DNA of 64,000 nt from CAVXSP01 sp963764505 (GTDB taxonomy: Bacteria > Acidobacteriota > Vicinamibacteria > Vicinamibacterales > SCN-69-37): positions 3,596,001 through 3,660,000 of the forward strand of contig CAVXSP010000001.1 of NCBI GenBank assembly GCA_963764505.1, given 5' to 3'. The notes below the pieces were generated by a model. The model was not told the origin of the DNA and did not search any database. It saw only the letters and a program-made list of their open reading frames with translations. Of the stretch, positions 58,905 through 64,000 are shown one piece after another. Within the stretch, counting starts at the first letter, position 1. Each line of letters starts with the position of its first letter. Both the position numbers and the translations under genes were made by a program.

Positions 58905-60863
58905 CTACCGCCGGCTCTGTGGCGACGTCATGCTCTGAGCATCGAGCGCCGCGGCGAGGTCGATCAAGCGCACCAGCTCCGCCCGATAGCCGTCGGGGTC
59001 CTCGCCCCTGAAGCGCCGCGCCAGCGCCTGCGCGCTCGCCCACGTCGCCCGGCCCTTGAACTCGGACCGGCGCAGCAGCATCCCGAACTCGGCAACGGCC
59101 GAGGCGAACCCGACGTTCGGCCCGAGCTCGCCCCTTCTGTCCGCCACGGCAACAGTGATGAGCCGGCTCGTCTCGCCGTCGGGCTGCTTGTAGCGCAACT
59201 TGACCGTCATCAGGTCATCGGATTCCGACGCGGCGTTCGGCCGCGCGCCGTTCTGATATTTCAGCGGATCGACGTCGCCACCTTCGATCGGCTCGCCGGG
59301 CGGAATGATCTCGTAGAGCGCCGTCACGGTGTGGCCGGCGCCGATCTCGCCGGCGTCCTTCGTGTCGTCGTTGAAGTCCTGATGCTGGAGCATCCGGTTC
59401 TCGTAGCCAATGAGCTTGTAGGCGGCGACCGTTCGCGGATTGAACTCCACCTGGATCTTCACGTCCTTGGCCACGGTGACGAGCGTCGCGCCGGCCTCGG
59501 CAATCAGGACGCGCCGCGCCTCGTGCAGCGTGTCGAGATAGGCGTAGTTGCCGTTCCCCCTGTCCGCCAGCTTCTCCATCGTCGAGTCCTTGACGTTGCC
59601 GGTGCCGACGCCCAGGACGGAGAGAAAGACACCCTTCTCCCGCTTCTCCTCGATGAGGCGGATGAGCTCGCCCTGGCTCGTGACGCCGACGTTGAAGTCG
59701 CCGTCGGTCGCGAGGATCACCCGGTTGATCCCGCCCTTGATGAAGTTCTGCACCGCGACGTCGTAGGCGAGCTGGATACCCGCGGCGCCGTTGGTCGAGC
59801 CGCCGGGTTGCAGGTCAGCGATCGCGCGCTGGATCTCCATCTTGCGGCTGCCCGGCGTCGATGGCAGCGCCAGTCCGCTCGCGCCCGCATAGACGACGAT
59901 GGCCACGCGGTCCTCGGGGTTGAGCGTATCGGCCAGCATCCGCATGGCCGTCTTGACGAGCGGCAGCTTGTCCGGCGAAGTCATCGATCCCGACACGTCG
60001 AGCAGGAACACCAGATTCCGCGGCGGCGTCCGCCCCGCCTCGAGCTTGCGAGCCTGCAAACCGATCAGCGCGAGGCGATGACGCGGGTTCCACGGGCAGG
60101 CAGACACTTCCGTGGTGACCGAGAACGGCGCATCGCCGCCTGCGTTCTCGTAGGAGAAATGGAAGTAATTGATCAGCTCCTCGATACGGACGGCGTCCAC
60201 CGGCGGCAGCGTCCCGCCAGTGAGAAACCGCCGAACGTTCGAGTACGACGCGGTGTCGACGTCGATCGAGAACGTCGACAGCGGATCCACCGACACGCGG
60301 CGGAACCTGTGCTCGTCGATCTTGTCGTAGCCCTCGGTGTTGAAGCTGTCCGCCTTGACCTCCCTGGGCAAGGACGAGGAGGCCATGACTCGGCCACCAG
60401 CGACCGCCGCGGAGCGAAGCAAGGCCCTCTCCTGTTCGGTGGGCGGCGCTACCAGGACCGGCGACGGCACGGGAGCCGCCAATGGCCTGGGCGCAGAGTC
60501 ATCGGCCGACACGGTTCGAAGCGTCAGCCGCACGGCTGGCGTCGGCCGCTCGCGCGCGACGGTCACCGTCGAGACAAGATCGACGAATCCGTTCGCCAAG
60601 ACGCGGACGTCGAAGGTCCCCTCTGTGAGCTGCTCGAACCTGAAGACACCGCGCGCATCGGTCGTGGCGGTGCGCAGAACCGTCTGCCCTGCTTCAGGGC
60701 GCAACTCGACGGTCGCGCCGGCCACCGGCCTCCCCGAACCGTCGACGACGACGCCGACGAGGACGCCTGGCGTTTCGGGTGTGGAAGTCCGCCGTTGAGA
60801 CCCGACAGCAATGTAGCCAGCAGCAACGAAAACGATGACAAGGACGGACACGAGCAGTCGCAT
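58905..60863 (-). CDS. vWA-domain protein of the YfbK type with N-terminal carboxypeptidase-regulatory-like domain
   Basis: The 652-residue product has an N-terminal membrane anchor or signal (LLVSVLVIVFVAAGYIAVG), then a CarboxypepD_reg-like beta-sandwich (VLVGVVVDGSGRPVAGATVEL, RGVFRFEQL, residues ~33-115). A von Willebrand N-terminal region follows (DPLSTFSIDVDTASYSNVRRFL, VRIEELINYFHFSY), then the vWA domain with MIDAS motif FLLDVSGSM (about residue 287) and VILATDGDFNVG. The C-terminal YfbK domain (DLMTVKLRYKQPDG, VGFASAVAEFGMLLR) completes it. Probably a periplasmic or membrane-bound metal-dependent protein-binding scaffold. It converges on the ADOP gene with a 37-bp gap. Confidence 0.9.
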   Translation of the reverse strand: MRLLVSVLVIVFVAAGYIAVGSQRRTSTPETPGVLVGVVVDGSGRPVAGATVELRPEAGQTVLRTATTDARGVFRFEQLTEGTFDVRVLANGFVDLVSTVTVARERPTPAVRLTLRTVSADDSAPRPLAAPVPSPVLVAPPTEQERALLRSAAVAGGRVMASSSLPREVKADSFNTEGYDKIDEHRFRRVSVDPLSTFSIDVDTASYSNVRRFLTGGTLPPVDAVRIEELINYFHFSYENAGGDAPFSVTTEVSACPWNPRHRLALIGLQARKLEAGRTPPRNLVFLLDVSGSMTSPDKLPLVKTAMRMLADTLNPEDRVAIVVYAGASGLALPSTPGSRKMEIQRAIADLQPGGSTNGAAGIQLAYDVAVQNFIKGGINRVILATDGDFNVGVTSQGELIRLIEEKREKGVFLSVLGVGTGNVKDSTMEKLADRGNGNYAYLDTLHEARRVLIAEAGATLVTVAKDVKIQVEFNPRTVAAYKLIGYENRMLQHQDFNDDTKDAGEIGAGHTVTALYEIIPPGEPIEGGDVDPLKYQNGARPNAASESDDLMTVKLRYKQPDGETSRLITVAVADRRGELGPNVGFASAVAEFGMLLRRSEFKGRATWASAQALARRFRGEDPDGYRAELVRLIDLAAALDAQSMTSPQSRR

Positions 60864-60994
60864 GGCACAACCTCCGCGTGCCGAGCGGCGCTGCCGCTCG
60901 GATGCCTGCCCGTCCGGCCGGATGGGACTCTGTGGTCGGAACGAGCGCCTGTTGTGCTTTGAACGGTGGCGGTCAGTATTCTTGCAGACGGCCC

Positions 60995-63055
60995 CTACCA
61001 GATCCGCACGCGCTCGGCTGGCGGGAGGTAGTACTTGCCGCCCGGCTTGACGTCGAACGCCTCATACCAGGCGTCGACGTTGCGCAGCGGACCGACTACG
61101 CGCCAGTGCGCCGGGCTGTGGGGATTCGAGAGCACCAGCTGACGCTGCCGCTCCTCTCGCACCTTGACGCGCCAGACCTGCGCATACCCGAGGAAGAATC
61201 GCTGGTCGCCGGTGAAGCCCTCCAGCACCGGCGCGGGCTTGCCCCCGAGCGAGAGGTGATAGGCCTGGAGCGCGACGGTCACGCCCGAGAGGTCGCCGAT
61301 GTTCTCCCCCATCGTGAGCTGGCCGTTGACGTGCAGACCGGGCACGCCTTCGTAGCCGTCGTACTGCGACCCGAGGGCGGCGGTGCGCGCCTCGAACGCC
61401 CGGCGGTCGGCATCCGTCCACCAGTCGCGGAGCACGCCGTCCCCGTCGTACTTCGAGCCCTGGTCGTCGAAGCCGTGGCCGATCTCGTGGCCCATCACGG
61501 CGCCAATGCCTCCGTAATTGACGGCGTCGTCGGCGGCGGGATCGAAGAACGGCGGCTGCAGGATCGCCGCCGGGAACACGATGGCGTTGAGCGGCGGCGC
61601 GTAATAGGCGTTCACCGTGGGTGGCGTCATGCCCCACTCGTCGCGATCGACGGGGCGGTCGATGCGGTCGAGATCGTGCCGCCACTCGAACGCGTTGCTC
61701 CGTTCGATGTCGCCGACGAGATCGTCCCGGCTGATGACCAGGCCCGAATAGTCGCGCCATTTGTCCGGATAGCCCACGTGCGGCGTGAACTTGTGCAGTT
61801 TCTCGAGCGCCTTCTCCTTCGTGGCGTCGGTCATCCAGGTGATCGTGCGGATGTCGGCCTCGTAGGCATGGAGCAGGTTCCCGACGAGCGCCTCGACCTT
61901 GGTCTTCGACTCCGGCGGGAAGTACCTGGCGACGTAGCGCTTGCCCAGCGGCTCGCCCAGCCGTTCGTCGAGCAGGTGGACGCCCCGGATCTCGCGCGGC
62001 AGCTGCTGGGCCTGGCCGTTCAGGACCTTGCCGTAGAAGCCGAAGTCGAGATCGTCGAAGCGCTTGGGGAGGTACGCGGACAGACTGTGCAGGTAATGAA
62101 GCGTCAGCCAGTCGCGCCACACGGCCACGGGCGTCTGCGCGAAGATCTTCGCCATCTCCGGGAACGCGGTGTTCTCGCGGACGACCACGAGGCGATCGCC
62201 TTTCGGGCCTGTCGCGGAGACGCCCAGGGCCGCGAAGAAAGTGCGCCAGGGGAACTGCGGCGCGTACGCTTCGAGCTCGGCGAAGGTCATCGGGTTGTAG
62301 GTCTTGTCGACGTTCCGCCGCTCGGCGGCGGCCCAGTGCGCCTGCGCGATCCGGGTTTCCAGATCGAACACCGCCTGGGCGCGGGGACCCGCATCGGGCT
62401 CGCCCGCCAGCGTCAGCATCTCCTCCAGGTAGGTCCGGTAGGCCTGCCGCGTCCTGACCAGCGCCGCGTCGTCCTTCAGGTAGTAGTCGCGATTGGGCAG
62501 ACCCAGTCCACTCTGCGTCACCATCGTGACGTAGGCCGTGGGGTGCTTCTGATCGATGGAGATGCCCGCGCCGAACAGGCTCGCGGTGGGGCGCGACGTT
62601 TCGCCCATCACACGTGCCACGTCATCGAGCGTCTTCGGGGCGGCGAGGAACGCCAGGTCCGCCCGGATCGGGTTCAGGCCCCGCGTTTCAATCTCGTCGG
62701 TGTCCGTGAAGGCCTCGTACAGGTCGCGGAGCTTTCGCCCCTCGTCGTCCAACTGGGCGCGCGGCGTGGCCTCGATACCGGAGACGATGTCGTGCAGCCG
62801 CTGCTCGCTGAGAATCGACAGGTCCGGGAACGACCCCGTCTGCGTGCGATCGGCGGGAATGACCGCAGCCTTCTCCCACGCGCCGTTGGCGTAGTCGAAG
62901 AAATCGTCACCCGGCTGGACCGATCGGTCCATGCCCGACAGATCGACGCCGAAGGTTCCGAACCGCGGACCGTCGGCTCCGGCGACCAGGGCCGAGACCA
63001 GCGCCACGGTCATCCCGACGGCGGCGAGCCAGCGCATCCTCATCGTCTCCTCCAT
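60995..63055 (-). CDS. M13-family zinc metallopeptidase (neprilysin-like)
   Basis: The 686-residue secreted peptidase has a signal peptide (MRWLAAVGMTVALVSALVAG) and the M13 N-terminal motif QPGDDFFDYANGAWEKAA. The active site is intact: NAYYAPPLNAIVFPAAILQPP, the zinc-binding HExxH in VMGHEIGHGFDDQG (about residue 521) and the third ligand in TMGENIGDLSG (about residue 580). The C-terminus ends in ...ERVRIW, close to the conserved Cys/Val/Trp end of the family. These enzymes cleave short peptides outside the cytoplasm. A -35/-10-like pair (63070-63097) lies directly upstream. It diverges from the ADOP gene at 63193. Confidence 0.95.
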   Translation of the reverse strand: MEETMRMRWLAAVGMTVALVSALVAGADGPRFGTFGVDLSGMDRSVQPGDDFFDYANGAWEKAAVIPADRTQTGSFPDLSILSEQRLHDIVSGIEATPRAQLDDEGRKLRDLYEAFTDTDEIETRGLNPIRADLAFLAAPKTLDDVARVMGETSRPTASLFGAGISIDQKHPTAYVTMVTQSGLGLPNRDYYLKDDAALVRTRQAYRTYLEEMLTLAGEPDAGPRAQAVFDLETRIAQAHWAAAERRNVDKTYNPMTFAELEAYAPQFPWRTFFAALGVSATGPKGDRLVVVRENTAFPEMAKIFAQTPVAVWRDWLTLHYLHSLSAYLPKRFDDLDFGFYGKVLNGQAQQLPREIRGVHLLDERLGEPLGKRYVARYFPPESKTKVEALVGNLLHAYEADIRTITWMTDATKEKALEKLHKFTPHVGYPDKWRDYSGLVISRDDLVGDIERSNAFEWRHDLDRIDRPVDRDEWGMTPPTVNAYYAPPLNAIVFPAAILQPPFFDPAADDAVNYGGIGAVMGHEIGHGFDDQGSKYDGDGVLRDWWTDADRRAFEARTAALGSQYDGYEGVPGLHVNGQLTMGENIGDLSGVTVALQAYHLSLGGKPAPVLEGFTGDQRFFLGYAQVWRVKVREERQRQLVLSNPHSPAHWRVVGPLRNVDAWYEAFDVKPGGKYYLPPAERVRIW

Positions 63056-63069
63056 TCCGTTTCCGCAGG

Positions 63070-63097
63070 TGATAGCACAGGCGCCCGCCCTTCACAA
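63070..63097 (-). promoter_or_regulatory. Candidate promoter for the M13 peptidase gene
   Basis: On the minus strand TTGTGA (63097-63092) and CTATCA (63075-63070) are separated by 16 bp, and the ATG at 63055 follows 14 bp later. It is the only candidate in the window for which I see both hexamers. Confidence 0.45.
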
Positions 63098-63192
63098 CCG
63101 CTCGCGGCCGCCGCCCGCGGCGACGGACCGTGCCGCAAGAGATTCTCGGCCAGGAGGTGAACCTCCCGGCGCCTTGGTCCGTCCAACGCGCC

Positions 63193-64000
63193 ATGAGGCA
63201 CTTGCTCGATTCCGTCCGCTACGCCTTTCGCCAGTACCGCGGGTCCCCCGGGTTCACGATCGCGGCCGTCGTCACGCTGGCGCTCGGGATTGGCGGAACG
63301 ACGGCCATCTTCACGCTGATCCACGAGGTCATGCTGCGATCGCTGCCGGTGACGGACCCGGCCGCCCTCTATCGCATCGGCGACGGCAGCAATTGCTGCG
63401 TGCAGGGCGGTCCGCAGGACGAATGGGGCATGTTCTCGTATCCGTTGTTCAAGCGGCTCGAGGCCGCGGCGCCGGAGTTCGACGAGATGACAGCCTTCCA
63501 GGCCGGCGGCGGCCGGTTCAGCGTGCGCCGCCAGGGCGCCAGCGACGCCGCCAAGCCGCTCCGCTCCGAATACGTCACCGGCAATTACTTCACGACGCTC
63601 GGCGTCAGCGCTTTGGGCGGCCGCGTCCTGACCCCGTCGGACGACGAATATTCGTCGGCGCCGGTGGTGGTGTTGAGCCATCACGTCTGGCAGACGGAGT
63701 ACGGCAGCGACCCGTCGATCGTCGGCTCGGTCTTCGTCATCGAAGGCCACCCGTTCACGGTCGTCGGCGTCGCGCCACCGGGGTTCTTCGGAGAGACGCT
63801 GCGGGCGAATCCGCCCGACATGTGGATTCCACTGCACCAGGAGCCCGTCATCGCCGGCGGCGGGTCGCTGCTCGAAGGGCCGGTGTCTGCGTGGCTGCGC
63901 GTGATAGGGCGACTGAAGCCCGGCGCGACGGCCGACGGCCTGGCGCCGCGGCTGACGACGGTGCTGCGACAGTGGATCGAGCACGATTCCGGCTATCCCG
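63193..64000 (+). CDS. ADOP/MacB-like ABC permease, 3' end outside the window
   Basis: The frame is open to the window edge (about 269 residues). It starts LLDSVRYAFRQYRGSPGFTIAAVVTLALGIGGTTAIFTLI, the membrane helix typical of MacB-like/ADOP permeases. The periplasmic core follows (YVTGNYFTTLGVSALGGRVLTPSDD, VVLSHHVWQTEYGSDPSIVG, GHPFTVVGVAPPGFFGE, WLRVIGRLKPGAT). The start is uncertain: ATG at 63193 has no good ribosome-binding site, and an in-frame GTG at 63157 would add 12 residues. Unlike the copy at 56183 it has no helical prefix domain and no PadR gene in front. Confidence 0.87.
   Translation, partial: MRHLLDSVRYAFRQYRGSPGFTIAAVVTLALGIGGTTAIFTLIHEVMLRSLPVTDPAALYRIGDGSNCCVQGGPQDEWGMFSYPLFKRLEAAAPEFDEMTAFQAGGGRFSVRRQGASDAAKPLRSEYVTGNYFTTLGVSALGGRVLTPSDDEYSSAPVVVLSHHVWQTEYGSDPSIVGSVFVIEGHPFTVVGVAPPGFFGETLRANPPDMWIPLHQEPVIAGGGSLLEGPVSAWLRVIGRLKPGATADGLAPRLTTVLRQWIEHDSGYP

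Overview
The window is high-GC, gene-dense bacterial DNA. I infer an Acidobacteriota chromosome, probably of the Vicinamibacteria type. The grounds are a PadR regulator coupled to an 'acidobacterial duplicated orphan permease' (ADOP), the start of a second ADOP gene, an M13 metallopeptidase, a YfbK-like vWA protein with an N-terminal carboxypeptidase-regulatory-like module, and very large GT-C and GT2 glycosyltransferase sets. No rRNA, tRNA, CRISPR array or transposase was seen.

Layout. 1-555 (minus): the 5' tip of a probable nuoB and complete nuoA, separated by a heptanucleotide inverted minisatellite. 687-5607: genes that look like a UDP-diacetamido-uronic acid pathway (oxidoreductase, N-acetyltransferase, aminotransferase) with a GT2 and a GT4 glycosyltransferase. 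5645-5845: thiS. 5851-22321: a 16.5-kb block of polytopic GT-C-like enzymes, an SGNH hydrolase, a HEAT-repeat protein and a broken surface-protein gene; it separates thiS from thiG (22452). 23254-37370: a DUF3108 protein, two methyltransferases, a WecA-type initiating transferase fused to a FlaA1/CapD-like N-terminal half, and a run of GT2 enzymes. 37373-44255: an epimerase remnant, a large secreted repeat protein, an ABC polysaccharide exporter (Wzm/Wzt) and another membrane protein. 44408-54835: dTDP-rhamnose genes (rfbC, rfbA, rfbD; no rfbB here), a second secreted repeat protein, a TauE-like permease, a DegT aminotransferase, an LhgO-like oxidase and gmd. 54940-64000: MarR regulator, PadR/ADOP pair, vWA protein, M13 peptidase and a second, cut-off ADOP permease.

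Together the central 50 kb reads as a surface-polysaccharide island. Nucleotide sugars (dTDP-rhamnose, a GDP-mannose-derived deoxysugar, a diacetamido uronate) would be made here. Chains would start on a lipid carrier (WecA-like), be extended by GT2/GT4 enzymes, be exported by Wzm/Wzt and be modified by periplasm-facing GT-C enzymes. Three secreted proteins each end in exactly three copies of the same ~120-residue domain.

The most unusual features are: that triple 'GWAID' C-terminal domain; heptanucleotide tandem repeats of differing sequence but constant 7-bp period at several gene borders; a 138-bp unit repeated three times in frame inside a glycosyltransferase; two inverted copies of a ~120-130-bp palindrome; a Wzt with a degenerate methyltransferase-like C-terminus; and the split of thiS from thiG. 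Many polysaccharide genes carry frameshifts. I think most are consensus errors of the assembly, but this cannot be settled from the sequence alone.
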